Assembly: GCA_024235415.1 (NCBI GenBank)
Contig: JACKML010000004.1
Location: 248,001 to 312,000, forward strand
DNA: 64,000 bases
Origin: Chromatiaceae bacterium
Lineage (GTDB): Bacteria; Pseudomonadota; Gammaproteobacteria; Chromatiales; Chromatiaceae
Direction: 5' to 3'
Position 1 is the stretch's first letter, and each line of letters starts with the position of its first letter. This document shows positions 8,666 to 17,834 of the stretch, piece after piece. Both the position numbers and the translations under genes were made by a program. Under the pieces are notes generated by a model. The model was given only the letters and a program-made list of their open reading frames with translations. It searched no databases and was not told where the DNA came from.

Positions 8666-9562
8666 TCAGCGGCGACGGATCAGGGTACCGATACCCTGGT
8701 CGGTAAACAGCTCGACCATCACCGCATGCGGCACCCGTCCGTCGATGATGTGGGCTGAATTCACGCCGCCTTTCACCGCGTCCAGGGCGCAGGCAATCTT
8801 CGGCAGCATGCCGCCGGTAATCGTGCCGTCTGCAACCAACTCATCGACCCTCTCAAGGGTCAGCCCAGTGAGCAGCCTGCCGGACTTGTCCAGCAACCCC
8901 TGGGTATTGGTCAACAGGATCAGTTTCTCGGCCTTGAGCACCTCGGCCATCTTGCCCGCGACCAGATCCGCATTGATGTTGTAGGAGCGGCCGTCGTCAC
9001 CGACGCCGATCGGCGCGACCACCGGGATGAAGTTGCCGTGTACCAGCATATCCACCACCGAGGCATCGATGCTCTCGACCTCGCCGACATGACCGATATC
9101 GATGATCTCCGGTGCCTGGGCCTCGGGGTTCTCACGCGTGAGATGCAGCTTGCGCGCGCGGATCAGGTCACCGTCCTTGCCGGTCAGGCCGACGGCCGAG
9201 CCGCCGTGACGGTTGATCAGGGTCACGATCTCCTTGTTGACCAGGCCGCCGAGCACCATCTCGACGACATCCATGGTCTCGGCATCGGTGACGCGCATGC
9301 CCTGAATGAACTCGCTCTGTTTTCCCAGGCGTTTGAGCAGGTCGCCAATCTGCGGCCCACCGCCGTGCACCACCACCGGGTTGATTCCGACCAGCTTCAT
9401 CATCACGACGTCACGAGCGAACCCGGCCTTGAGTTCCTCGTCGACCATCGCGTTGCCACCGTACTTGATTACGATCGTCTTACCACCAAAGCGCTGGATA
9501 TAGGGCAGCGCCTCGGACAGCACGTGGGCCACGTTGCCCGCTGCTTCAGCCGTCAAACTCAT
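8666..9562 (-). CDS. argB: Acetylglutamate kinase
   Basis: Phosphorylates N-acetylglutamate in the second step of arginine synthesis. The 298-residue protein belongs to the amino-acid kinase fold: the phosphate-binding lysine and glycines are in VIKYGGNAM (about residues 31-39), and the substrate loop HGGGPQI is at 66-72. The C-terminal catalytic segment contains GGMLPKIACALDAV. The N-terminal extension of about 25 residues before the kinase core is typical of the longer, arginine-feedback-inhibited hexameric ArgB, so allosteric control is plausible. It lies 18 bases downstream of algC. Confidence 0.95.
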   Translation of the reverse strand: MSLTAEAAGNVAHVLSEALPYIQRFGGKTIVIKYGGNAMVDEELKAGFARDVVMMKLVGINPVVVHGGGPQIGDLLKRLGKQSEFIQGMRVTDAETMDVVEMVLGGLVNKEIVTLINRHGGSAVGLTGKDGDLIRARKLHLTRENPEAQAPEIIDIGHVGEVESIDASVVDMLVHGNFIPVVAPIGVGDDGRSYNINADLVAGKMAEVLKAEKLILLTNTQGLLDKSGRLLTGLTLERVDELVADGTITGGMLPKIACALDAVKGGVNSAHIIDGRVPHAVMVELFTDQGIGTLIRRR

Positions 9563-9580
9563 GTGAATACCGCTTAGTCG

Positions 9581-12112
9581 TTAAAAGGGTGCCTGCATAT
9601 CCGGCGCTACACGCCGCAACAGGTCGCGGAAGCGTGACTTTATCTCTTCCAGGGAACGCTCGTCATCGGCCTCGAACCGGAACGTCAGCGACGGTGTCGT
9701 ATTGGATGGCCTGATCAGGCCCCAACCGCTACCGAACTCCACACGCAGTCCATCCAGTTCGACCAGGCGCGCATCATCGAACACCTTGTGCGCGTCCAGG
9801 GCCCGCATCAGCTCCCGGCTCTGACCTTCCTCCAACATCAGGTGGTATTCGGGCGTCGACGGGCTTGACGGCAGTTCGGCAAACAACTCGCTCGCGCCGC
9901 GCGGCTCCAGTGCCAGCAGTTCCAACACACGCACCGCCGCATAGACCGCGTCATCGAAACCGAACCAGCGCTCCTTGATGAACAAATGCCCGGAGAACTC
10001 GCCACCGAGCAGTGCGCCTGTCTCCAGCATCTTCGCGCGCATCCTCGAATGCCCGGACTTCCACATGATCGGCCGCCCGCCGTGCCCAAGAATAAAACTG
10101 GCCAGGTGCCGTGACGACTTGACGTCATACAGGATATCGACGCCGGGATGGCGCCCCAGGATATCCGCCGCCAGCAGCATAAGGATGCTGTCCGGCCACA
10201 CGTTGGCGCCGGTATTGTCGATCACGCCCAGGCGATCGCCATCACCGTCCAACGCAATCCCGATATCCGCATCCTGCGCCTGCACCTCGAGCATCAGTGA
10301 TGCCAGGTTGTCCGGCTGGCTCGGGTCCGGGTGGTGATTCGGGAAGCTGCCGTCAGGCTCGCAGAACAGCGGCACCACCTCGCAGCCCAGCGCCTCCAGC
10401 GTCGCCACTGCCAGATCGCCGGCAACCCCGTTGCCCGCGTCCACGACGACCTTGAGGGGTCTGGCAAGCTGGACCTCCCGCACCACCGCCTCGACATATT
10501 CTGCGACCAGATCGATGCGCTCGATCGAACCATTGCCCTGGCTGAAAACGCCCTCGAGCATGCGTCGACGCAAAGCCAGCAGCTCGTCACCGTCCAGTAC
10601 CCGGTCACCAATGACGATCTTGAATCCGTTGTAATCCGCCGGGTTGTGACTGCCGGTAACCACGACACCGGCCTGCACAGGTTGAGTGTGCATCGCGAAA
10701 TACAACAGCGGGGTCGGCGCCTGCCCGATATCGAGCACGTCGCAACCACCGGCGTTGAGTCCACGCACCAACGCCTCGGCCAACTGCGGACTGGAAGGCC
10801 GCGCGTCGCGCGCCACGGCAACCCGATGCCCCCCTTGCTCCTGCACCAGCGTCGCCACCGCCTGACCGAGCAGCTCGGCGAACGGGCCTGTCAACGCCTG
10901 GCCAACCACACCACGTACGTCGTAGGCGCGAAAAAGCGTGTCCGGAATATCGATTTTGGGTGCCTTGCGCGGGCGCGCCGCCAGCAGTTCCGCAGGGTCG
11001 CTGTCGAGTTCCTCGACCTCCATTCCCTGTGTCCTTGATTCGGGCAGTCCCGCCATCGGCACCGCGCGCCGCACTGCAGGTGCTGCAGCCGTCGCCGGCA
11101 TCTCACGCGACTCGCGTGCGTACTGACTCAGCAACGCGATTGCATCGCGCGTGCTCGCCACGTGGGGCTGACGCGCAGCACTGTTTTCGCGGCGCAGGAT
11201 AGCCTCGCCGAGGTTCACCAGGGTGCCCATGTCGGCACGCAGGTCGCGCGCCAGCGCGCGCCACTGCAGAAAGACGCTCAGCAGCAGTGCCAACCCACCG
11301 GCGGCGACCACGCTGGCCATTGTCAGCAGACCCCCCATCCCGCCGGTATCGGGGTCAGTGCCATAGCTGACCTTCCAGATGCTGTCCGGCACTTCCACGG
11401 CACCCTCGGTCAGCGGACCGTCGTGCCCCCCCGGCCCCTTCGCCAGGACATAGCCACCGTCACCACCCTGCACCAACTGCAGCCGCCCCTGGAATGCCGG
11501 CGACTGCTCGAGCAGGCCCACCAGAAAACGCATGTCCCAGGCAGCGAACAGGACACCGGCATTGCCACCCGCCACATTCACCGGCAATGCCATTGCGAGG
11601 TAAGGTGCACCGCTTTTTATCTGGTGAATTTCGGCAGCCGACGGCCTGCCACTGTCGACGGTACGCCGCAGCAGATCCAGGCCGGCATAGCCCAGCGGCG
11701 CGGCGCCGGCGGGATCCGGCTGGCTGGCGTCACGCGGCAGCAGGCGCACCTGCAGCAGGCCGGCGACACGCTGCTGTATCACAGCTTCTTCCGCCTTTAT
11801 CGCCGACGGATCCCCGCTACTCAACGCTGCGGCGGCACGACCTTCGCTCAACACAAGGGCAAGCAGGTCACGGCGCGCAGTGACCACTCCCGCAAGTCTT
11901 GCGGCTACGGCCTCGGAGACGCTCTGCGCAGTGGCCCGCGCACTCCTGCTTGCACCGCTCTGGATGGCCTGCTGCGCAAACAGGGCCACCACCACCATCA
12001 GTGCAATACCCACCAGCAGCGTCGGCAGCAGATAGACGATGAGGGCACGTCCGCCCTTTCCTCCACCCGCCTGCGACGCCGCCTGGTCCACGTTTCTATT
12101 TATCAAGCCCAC
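9581..12112 (-). CDS. algC: Membrane-anchored phosphomannomutase/phosphoglucomutase
   Basis: Bifunctional hexose-phosphate mutase that supplies mannose-1-P and glucose-1-P for exopolysaccharide and LPS. The catalytic part (about residues 390-843) is a complete PMM/PGM: phosphoserine loop TGSHNP with Ser near 488, metal loop DGDGD at about 622-626, sugar-binding GGEFSGH, and the phosphate-binding RPSNTTPSLTFR near the C-terminus. Ahead of it is a 380-residue extension with a hydrophobic helix at about 23-45, an extracytoplasmic domain of about 215 residues and a second helix at about 263-283. This long architecture is also known for the full-length Pseudomonas AlgC. Start is GTG 12112. The periplasmic domain may be a sensor or localisation module; that is inference. 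Confidence 0.88.
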   Translation of the reverse strand: MGLINRNVDQAASQAGGGKGGRALIVYLLPTLLVGIALMVVVALFAQQAIQSGASRSARATAQSVSEAVAARLAGVVTARRDLLALVLSEGRAAAALSSGDPSAIKAEEAVIQQRVAGLLQVRLLPRDASQPDPAGAAPLGYAGLDLLRRTVDSGRPSAAEIHQIKSGAPYLAMALPVNVAGGNAGVLFAAWDMRFLVGLLEQSPAFQGRLQLVQGGDGGYVLAKGPGGHDGPLTEGAVEVPDSIWKVSYGTDPDTGGMGGLLTMASVVAAGGLALLLSVFLQWRALARDLRADMGTLVNLGEAILRRENSAARQPHVASTRDAIALLSQYARESREMPATAAAPAVRRAVPMAGLPESRTQGMEVEELDSDPAELLAARPRKAPKIDIPDTLFRAYDVRGVVGQALTGPFAELLGQAVATLVQEQGGHRVAVARDARPSSPQLAEALVRGLNAGGCDVLDIGQAPTPLLYFAMHTQPVQAGVVVTGSHNPADYNGFKIVIGDRVLDGDELLALRRRMLEGVFSQGNGSIERIDLVAEYVEAVVREVQLARPLKVVVDAGNGVAGDLAVATLEALGCEVVPLFCEPDGSFPNHHPDPSQPDNLASLMLEVQAQDADIGIALDGDGDRLGVIDNTGANVWPDSILMLLAADILGRHPGVDILYDVKSSRHLASFILGHGGRPIMWKSGHSRMRAKMLETGALLGGEFSGHLFIKERWFGFDDAVYAAVRVLELLALEPRGASELFAELPSSPSTPEYHLMLEEGQSRELMRALDAHKVFDDARLVELDGLRVEFGSGWGLIRPSNTTPSLTFRFEADDERSLEEIKSRFRDLLRRVAPDMQAPF

Positions 12113-12175
12113 GTTGCTGTGTCCCGTCCGGTAAATGACCCATCAATCGACGTCACCGGCACGACCAGACGTGCG

Positions 12176-12631
12176 CTAATGCCTTCCGGAATGCCCGAAA
12201 CCACCGGCCCCACGATCGCTCTCATCGAATTCCTCCACCTGTTCGAAAACCGCGCGCACCACCGGGATCAGGACCAATTGTGCGATGCGTTCGCCGATCT
12301 CGATCCGAAACGTGGAATGCCCGCGATTCCAGCAGGACACGTAAAGCTGACCCTGATAATCCGAGTCGATCAGGCCGACCAGATTGCCCAACACGATACC
12401 GTGCTTATGCCCCAGTCCCGAACGCGGCAGGATGACAGCTGCCAGCGACGGATCCGCAATGTGGATGGCGATCCCGGTGGGGATCAGCTCCGTCTCACCG
12501 GGCCCCAGTTCCAACGGACCGTCCAGCATCGCCCGCAGGTCCATTCCGGCAGACCCGTCGGTGGCGTAGTCCGGCAGCGGGAAGCTGTCGCCCAGGCGGG
12601 TATCAAGTATTTTCAGCTGCAGTCTGTGCAT
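12176..12631 (-). CDS. dut: dUTP diphosphatase
   Basis: Trimeric dUTPase that hydrolyses dUTP to dUMP and keeps uracil out of DNA. The 151-residue protein carries the conserved motifs in order: GSAGMDLRA, PRSGLGHKHGI, GLIDSDYQG and the C-terminal arm RGAGGFGHSG. ATG 12631 is chosen over the TTG one codon upstream. It overlaps the 3' end of coaBC by 29 bases, a normal dfp-dut arrangement that suggests co-transcription and translational coupling. Confidence 0.95.
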   Translation of the reverse strand: MHRLQLKILDTRLGDSFPLPDYATDGSAGMDLRAMLDGPLELGPGETELIPTGIAIHIADPSLAAVILPRSGLGHKHGIVLGNLVGLIDSDYQGQLYVSCWNRGHSTFRIEIGERIAQLVLIPVVRAVFEQVEEFDESDRGAGGFGHSGRH

Positions 12632-13817
12632 CAAAACGGTCCACGATCAAATTGACCAGCTGCGCCGCCAGGCGCGATTTGGGCTGCGTGGGGAGAGACT
12701 GCTGTCCGCCCTCCCATATCACCAGCAGGGCATTGTCATCGACCTCGAACCCTCGCGATGCACCCACCCGGTTGGCGGCGATCATATCGAGCCGCTTGGC
12801 CCGCAACTTGGCCTGCGCATAGGCCTCGACGTCATCCGTTTCGGCGGCGAAACCGACGCAGAACGGCCGCTGCGGCAGTGCCGCCACCTCGCTCAGGATA
12901 TCCGGATTGCGAATCAGTTCCAGGGCCAGGGTCTCACTGGTTTTTTTTATCTTTTGTTCGGCCGCTGCAGCGGGGCGAAAATCGGCCACCGCCGCACAGG
13001 CAATAAAAATGGCAGTCCCGGGCACCGATGTAAAGACGGCTTCGCGCATCTGCAACGCGCTCTCGACATCGATCCGCTCAACACCCGCAGGGGTTGGCAG
13101 CGACACAGGACCCGCCACCAGCGTTACCGAAGCCCCTTCGGCGACCAGCGCCGTCGCCAGCGCGAACCCCATCTTTCCCGAGCTGCGGTTGCCGAGAAAA
13201 CGCACCGGATCGAGCGCCTCGCGCGTCGGACCGGCGGTCAACAAGACCTTTCTGCCGCTGAGACGGCCATCGGCGAAACGCGCACGCACAGCGCGCTGGA
13301 TTTCCACGGGTTCGAGCATTCTGCCCGGCCCGACATCGCCACAGGCCTGCGCCCCTTCATCCGGACCGAGCAAGCTGACACCCCGAGACTGCAGCAGAGC
13401 GACATTGGCCTGCGTCGCGGCATGCCGCCACATGGCCTGGTTCATCGCCGGCGCCACCACCAGTGGGGCAGTTGTCGCCAGGCACAGCGTCGACAGCAGA
13501 TCATGGGCCATGCCTGCGGCCGCATGTGCCAGAAAATCCGCAGTCGCCGGCGCGACGATGACCAGTTCGGCCCATCGCGCCAGCTCGATATGCCCCATCG
13601 CCGCCTCGTGCTGCGCATCGAAGAGCGCCTCACGCACCGGCCGGCCGGTGATCGCCTGCAGCGTCATCGTCCCGATGAACGCCTCTGCCGCGCGGGTCAT
13701 CACAACCTGCACCTCGGCCCCGTCCTTGACCAGCAGGCGCGCCAGCTCCGCGGCCTTGTAGGCGGCGATACCACCGGTGATGCCGAGCAACAGGCGTCGT
13801 CCGCGCAGTGGCTGCAT
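12603..13817 (-). CDS. coaBC: Bifunctional phosphopantothenoylcysteine decarboxylase/synthetase
   Basis: Two-domain coenzyme A enzyme of about 404 residues. The N-terminal CoaC flavoprotein domain (about 1-185) shows GITGGIAAYK, the active-site His in MGHIELARWAELV and the PAMNQAMW motif. The C-terminal CoaB ligase (about 190-404) shows TAGPTREALDPVRFLGNRSS and the lysine-containing KKTSETLALELIRNPDIL. Start ATG 13817 gives MQPLRGRRLLLGITGG; an AAAGGA lies 12 bases upstream, a somewhat long spacing. ATG 13829 is an alternative, while the frame up to 13904 runs into the radC intergenic region. It is the first gene of the coaBC-dut-algC-argB-slmA run and divergent from radC. Confidence 0.93.
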   Translation of the reverse strand: MQPLRGRRLLLGITGGIAAYKAAELARLLVKDGAEVQVVMTRAAEAFIGTMTLQAITGRPVREALFDAQHEAAMGHIELARWAELVIVAPATADFLAHAAAGMAHDLLSTLCLATTAPLVVAPAMNQAMWRHAATQANVALLQSRGVSLLGPDEGAQACGDVGPGRMLEPVEIQRAVRARFADGRLSGRKVLLTAGPTREALDPVRFLGNRSSGKMGFALATALVAEGASVTLVAGPVSLPTPAGVERIDVESALQMREAVFTSVPGTAIFIACAAVADFRPAAAAEQKIKKTSETLALELIRNPDILSEVAALPQRPFCVGFAAETDDVEAYAQAKLRAKRLDMIAANRVGASRGFEVDDNALLVIWEGGQQSLPTQPKSRLAAQLVNLIVDRFDAQTAAENT

Positions 13818-13949
13818 AGACGGAGGCATTCCTTTAATAGCGGGTTGACAGGTTGCAAGGTTACCCGACCCGCCCCCCGCGGCAAAGCGGGCTTTGCGCG
13901 GCATTGCCGGCGCGGTTAGTCTTTACCCACTTCAAGGAAGAAGGAATGC

Positions 13950-14627
13950 ATGATGACGATCAAGGATTGGCCGATCGCGGAACGTCCGCGCGAACGTCTG
14001 CTGGCCGCCGGCCCGCACAGTCTTAGCGACGCCGAACTGCTGGCGATCTTTCTACGCACCGGGGTCAGCGGCAAGAGCGCGGTCGAACTGGCGCGCGACC
14101 TGCTCGCGCGATTCGGCAGTCTGCGCCGCCTGCTGGCGGCAGATCAGGCGACTTTTTGTCTGGCGCCCGGACTGGGGACGGCCAAATTCGCGCAGCTGCA
14201 GGCGGTGCTCGAGATGGCACGGCGACACCTGGACGAACAGTTCGAACGCGGCAGCCCCCTGTTGAGCCCTGAGCATACCGCGGCATATCTCAAGTCCCGT
14301 CTGCGCGATTACCCCTACGAGGTGTTCGCGGTGTTGTTCCTGGACAACCGTCACCGCGTCATCGCCTTTGAAGAGATGTTTCGCGGCACCATCGACGGTG
14401 CCAGCGTGCACCCGCGCGAGGTGGTGCGCCGGGCGCTGCAACACAACGCCGCGGCTGTGATCCTGAGTCACAATCATCCGTCCGGAGTCGCCGAACCGAG
14501 CCAGGCTGACCAGCGGATCACGACACGTCTGCGCGATGTCCTGGCACTGATCGATGTACGGGTGCTCGACCACCTGATCGTCGGCGACGCACAATGCTGC
14601 TCGCTGGCCGAACGCGGCCTGATATGA
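13950..14627 (+). CDS. radC: RadC family JAB1/MPN protein
   Basis: Protein of 225 residues with an N-terminal helix-hairpin-helix-like half and a C-terminal JAB/MPN metalloprotease-like half. The zinc signature SHNHPSGVAEPSQAD (Sx-H-x-H...D) lies at about residues 172-186, with HPREVVRRAL before it. Once named a DNA repair protein, RadC has no proven repair role. The start is ATG 13950 (with a second ATG next to it), preceded by AAGGAAGAAGGA. It is divergent from coaBC and followed by the ribosomal protein genes, the classic radC-rpmB-rpmG order of gammaproteobacteria. Confidence 0.92.
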   Translation: MMTIKDWPIAERPRERLLAAGPHSLSDAELLAIFLRTGVSGKSAVELARDLLARFGSLRRLLAADQATFCLAPGLGTAKFAQLQAVLEMARRHLDEQFERGSPLLSPEHTAAYLKSRLRDYPYEVFAVLFLDNRHRVIAFEEMFRGTIDGASVHPREVVRRALQHNAAAVILSHNHPSGVAEPSQADQRITTRLRDVLALIDVRVLDHLIVGDAQCCSLAERGLI

Positions 14628-14641
14628 GGCGCCATTGAGAG

Positions 14642-14670
14642 TTGACCAGGCGATCCACTTCCGGTATAAA
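14642..14670 (+). promoter_or_regulatory. Sigma70 promoter of rpmB-rpmG
   Basis: TTGACC at 14642-14647 and TATAAA at 14665-14670 are separated by exactly 17 bases, a near-consensus housekeeping promoter. It lies just after the radC stop and about 70 bases before the rpmB start, as expected for a strongly expressed ribosomal protein operon. Confidence 0.75.
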
Positions 14671-14739
14671 TTGCGGCCTTTCCGCCAGCCCACAGGGCCG
14701 GCGTCGGCGAAATTAACGAGATTTTTCGAGGCGTTAACC

Positions 14740-14976
14740 ATGTCCAGAGTCTGCCAGGTCACCGGCAAACGGCCGATCACCGGGAACAACATATCCCACT
14801 CGCACCGTAAGACCCGGCGCCGGTTCCTGCCGAACCTGCACTATCATCGCTTCTGGGTCGAGAGCGAACAGCGTTTCGTGCGTCTGCGCATCTCTGCCGC
14901 CGGCATGCGGGTGATCGACAAGAAAGGCATCGACACGGTGCTGAACGAGCTGCGTTCGCGCGGCGAAAAGGTCTGA
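14740..14976 (+). CDS. rpmB: 50S ribosomal protein L28
   Basis: Large-subunit ribosomal protein of 78 residues; the N-terminus SRVCQVTGKRP followed by NISHSHRKTRRRFLPN is diagnostic for bacterial L28. The ATG at 14740 gives the standard N-terminus; the frame upstream of it is leader sequence. It is followed after 13 bases by rpmG, and both are bracketed by a clear promoter and terminator, so they form a two-gene operon. Confidence 0.97.
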   Translation: MSRVCQVTGKRPITGNNISHSHRKTRRRFLPNLHYHRFWVESEQRFVRLRISAAGMRVIDKKGIDTVLNELRSRGEKV

Positions 14977-14989
14977 AGGAGCGACAATC

Positions 14990-15157
14990 ATGGCAAAAGC
15001 CGTTCGTGAAAAAATCCGCTTGAATTCCAGCGCCGGCACCGGTCACTTCTACACCACGACGAAGAACAAAAAGACCATGACCGGCAAGATGGAGATCAAG
15101 AAATACGATCCCGTCGTGCGCCAGCACGTGATGTACAAGGAAGGCAAGATCAAGTAG
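14990..15157 (+). CDS. rpmG: 50S ribosomal protein L33
   Basis: A 55-residue ribosomal protein reading MAKAVREKIRLNSSAGTGHF at its N-terminus and ending in a lysine-rich tail. This is the cysteine-free form of L33, without the zinc-binding CxxC pairs of the alternative paralogue. It starts 13 bases after rpmB with AAGGAG as ribosome binding site, and ends 14 bases before a strong terminator. Confidence 0.97.
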   Translation: MAKAVREKIRLNSSAGTGHFYTTTKNKKTMTGKMEIKKYDPVVRQHVMYKEGKIK

Positions 15158-15171
15158 TTCTGATCGGCATC

Positions 15172-15205
15172 CACAAAAAAACCGCCGGCCGGCGGTTTTT
15201 TTGTG
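15172..15205. terminator. Bidirectional intrinsic terminator after rpmG
   Basis: A perfect 34-base inverted repeat: seven A, CCGCCGG, CCGGCGG, seven T, with matching flanks. The T-run follows the GC stem on both strands, so it should stop both the rpmBG transcript and the convergent desaturase transcript that ends at 15230. Confidence 0.9.
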
Positions 15206-15229
15206 CCTGTCGTGATGCCGGCCTTGCCG

Positions 15230-16408
15230 TCAATGACTGGCCGCCGGGGCATAACTGCGCAAGCTGCGGGCAAATTCCTGGAGCGCCTTCACCCCGCTGT
15301 CCTCCGCCTCCCTGCACCACTGCTGCAGGGCTGCCAGCAGGACATCCTGGCTCGATGCCGTGCGTTCCCACACCTGCTGCAACTGCTGCCGCGAGCGGTG
15401 CACCGTGGCCAGGACCTGGCTCCGACTCAGAATCGACTCCAGACGCTGCCTGCTCGGCGCATCCAACGAGGCCTCTTCGCGCACCAGCAGCCGCCGCGCC
15501 TGACGCGCGAGACGCCGGCAGTGTTTTTCAGAGTGACACAACTCCGCATTGGCGACAGGCATGATCACCTCACGCGCGTAGTTGGCTAAGACATGCATAC
15601 GGTGACTGATCACAGCCTTCACGGTCTCCATATCCACCGCGTTCTTTTCCGCCTGCAGCAGGGGCTCGCGCGCAACGCGGCGCACACGCGCCAGACCAAG
15701 CACCGAAAACAGCCGGATATACATCCAGCCGATATCGAACTCCCACCAGCGCGAAGACAACCGCGCCGAACTGGGGAAGGCATGGTGGTTATTATGCAGT
15801 TCCTCGCCACCGATCAGGATGCCCCAGGGGGAGATATTGGTGGCTGCATCGGGCGACTCGAAATTGCGGTACCCCCAATAATGACCGATGCCGTTGATCA
15901 CCCCCGCAGCGAAAAACGGGATCCACACCATCTGGATCGCCCAGATCGCGACCCCGGGGATACCGAACAGCACGACGTCGATCGCCAACATCACGACGAT
16001 ACCGGCGAAGTTGTACCTCTGATAGAGGTGACGCTCGATCCAGTCATCCGGCGTACCGTGCGCATAGCGATCAACCAGGCCATCCTGCTCCGCCGCGGCA
16101 CGATACAGTTCAGCGCCCTCCCAGAGGACCTTGCTCAGTCCGAGCACCTGCGGGCTGTGGGGGTCTTCGGCAGTCTCGCAGCGCGCGTGATGGCGACGAT
16201 GGATGCTGACCCATTCGCGCGTGATCATTCCGGTGGTCAGCCACAGCCAGAAGCGAAAAAAGTGCGCAATCAGCGGGTGTAGCTCCAGCGCCCGATGCGC
16301 CTGGCAACGATGCAGGTAGACAGTGACAGCGACGATCGTCACGTGGGTCAGGCCGAGAACGACCAGCACCATCTGCCACCCGTTCAGATCCAAAATGCCG
16401 TTGATCAT
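15230..16408 (-). CDS. Membrane fatty-acid desaturase (delta-9 type)
   Basis: Di-iron integral-membrane desaturase of 392 residues that introduces a double bond into acyl chains. All three histidine boxes of the acyl-CoA/acyl-lipid delta-9 group are present: HRCQAH at about residues 33-38, HRRHH at 70-74 and HNNHH at 205-209, set among about four hydrophobic segments. The last 120 residues are an extra hydrophilic helical tail not needed for the fold. ATG 16408 has a GGAGGA ribosome binding site; the longer frame to 16471 is not needed. Single gene, convergent with rpmG. Confidence 0.88.
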   Translation of the reverse strand: MINGILDLNGWQMVLVVLGLTHVTIVAVTVYLHRCQAHRALELHPLIAHFFRFWLWLTTGMITREWVSIHRRHHARCETAEDPHSPQVLGLSKVLWEGAELYRAAAEQDGLVDRYAHGTPDDWIERHLYQRYNFAGIVVMLAIDVVLFGIPGVAIWAIQMVWIPFFAAGVINGIGHYWGYRNFESPDAATNISPWGILIGGEELHNNHHAFPSSARLSSRWWEFDIGWMYIRLFSVLGLARVRRVAREPLLQAEKNAVDMETVKAVISHRMHVLANYAREVIMPVANAELCHSEKHCRRLARQARRLLVREEASLDAPSRQRLESILSRSQVLATVHRSRQQLQQVWERTASSQDVLLAALQQWCREAEDSGVKALQEFARSLRSYAPAASH

Positions 16409-16595
16409 CAAGTCCTCCAAGCCACTGGCTGCGCGGCCGCATGCGGGATCCCGACGACAACCCGCGAACAACCACAGATTACCCGATCATAACGCCGCGC
16501 TGAACGTTTGGCCCGTCTGTCTCCCACCTCAAGCCGCAGTGCCAGCGGTCGCTATTCCTTGGAGACATGCACGGACTCGCAGCCCGGAAGGACTC

Positions 16596-17834
16596 ATGCC
16601 ATCGCCCAACACCGCCAGCAACAGGTCCGCGGAGACGATCCAGGTCGGCCGTCAGGCGATCTTCGACCGTGAGCTGGAGGTATTCGCCTACGAACTGCTG
16701 TATCGCGATGCCGGTGGCACCTGCTCCTTTACCGACGGCAACATGGCGTCTTCGGTTACCGTCCTCAATGCCTTCATGGAGATCGGACTCGACAGGATCA
16801 CCGGGCCGTACAAGGCATTTATCAACCTGACCCGACCGTTCTTCGTCGACATGCCGCCGATCCCGTTTGACCGGGACCGTGTCGTGCTGGAGATCCTCGA
16901 GGACGTCAACGTGGACGAAGAGCTCCTGCTCGGCATCTCCAGCATGGCCGGCCACGGTTTCGAACTGGCAATGGACGACTACAGTTTTCAGCCCCAGCTG
17001 CAGCCGATCCTGCCGCTGGTCAGCTACATCAAGGTCGAGATCCAGCCCGGAGGCATGGAGGAACTGGCACGGCGCATGCCCGAGCTTCGCGCCACCGGCG
17101 CCCGCCTGCTGGCCGAGAAGGTCGAGACCGTCGAGCAGTTCGAGCAACTCAAGGCACTGGGGTTCGATTACTTCCAGGGATACTTCTTTGCCCGCCCGAG
17201 CATCGTCCGATCTGACCGGGTCGAGGAAGACTCCGCCATGGTGGTGCGCCTGCTGGCGCGCCTGAACGATCCCGACGTCCCGATGCAGGAAGTCATCGAC
17301 CTGGTCAGCCAGGACCCGGGGCTCAGTTTCAAGGTCCTGCGCTATGTGAACTCGGCCGGCATCGGGTTACGCAGCAAGGTCGAGTCCATTCAGCGCGCCG
17401 TGGTCCTGATGGGGCTTTCGCGCATCCGGGCATGGGCCACGCTGTTCGCGATGGCCGGCCTGGGCAACCGTCCGCTGGAGATCCTGAACGTCGGTCTGCT
17501 GCGTGCCAACCTGTGCGAAAGGCTCTGCCGCCTGTGCAAGACCGGGTCCCCCGAGACCGCGTACACGGTGGGCCTGCTCTCGGTCATGGACGCCATGCTG
17601 TCGCAGCCACTCACCAGCCTGATGGATCAGCTGCCGCTGAGCGACGACGTGAAACGTGCCATCATCGCGCACGAAGGCAATTACGGACAATTGCTGGAGG
17701 CGGCCGCCACGCTGGAGCGTAACGAATGGCCGCAGGGACTGTGTGCCGATATCGAACCGGCCAGCCTGGTCGAGGCCTACGCGGCCAGCTCGGAGTCCGC
17801 ATTCAACGCGATGAATCTGCTGCACGACAAGTGA
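16596..17834 (+). CDS. EAL-HDOD signalling protein (YuxH-like)
   Basis: Regulatory protein of 412 residues with an N-terminal EAL-like domain (about 10-205) and a C-terminal HDOD domain (about 210-400). The EAL domain is degenerate: the signature position reads YELLYRD rather than EAL, and the metal-binding set seems incomplete, so phosphodiesterase activity against cyclic di-GMP is doubtful. The HDOD half (VPMQEVIDLVSQDPGLSFKV, then LMGLSRIRAWATLFAM) matches the non-hydrolytic HD-related domain found in signalling proteins. ATG 16596 has GGAAGGA before it. Its 3' end overlaps the convergent hydantoinase-like gene by 32 bases. Confidence 0.85.
   Translation: MPSPNTASNRSAETIQVGRQAIFDRELEVFAYELLYRDAGGTCSFTDGNMASSVTVLNAFMEIGLDRITGPYKAFINLTRPFFVDMPPIPFDRDRVVLEILEDVNVDEELLLGISSMAGHGFELAMDDYSFQPQLQPILPLVSYIKVEIQPGGMEELARRMPELRATGARLLAEKVETVEQFEQLKALGFDYFQGYFFARPSIVRSDRVEEDSAMVVRLLARLNDPDVPMQEVIDLVSQDPGLSFKVLRYVNSAGIGLRSKVESIQRAVVLMGLSRIRAWATLFAMAGLGNRPLEILNVGLLRANLCERLCRLCKTGSPETAYTVGLLSVMDAMLSQPLTSLMDQLPLSDDVKRAIIAHEGNYGQLLEAAATLERNEWPQGLCADIEPASLVEAYAASSESAFNAMNLLHDK

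Noticed and set aside
11162..12655. 497-codon plus-strand frame across algC and dut
   Set aside because: Shadow of two clearly conserved genes on the other strand; composition is typical of an antisense frame.
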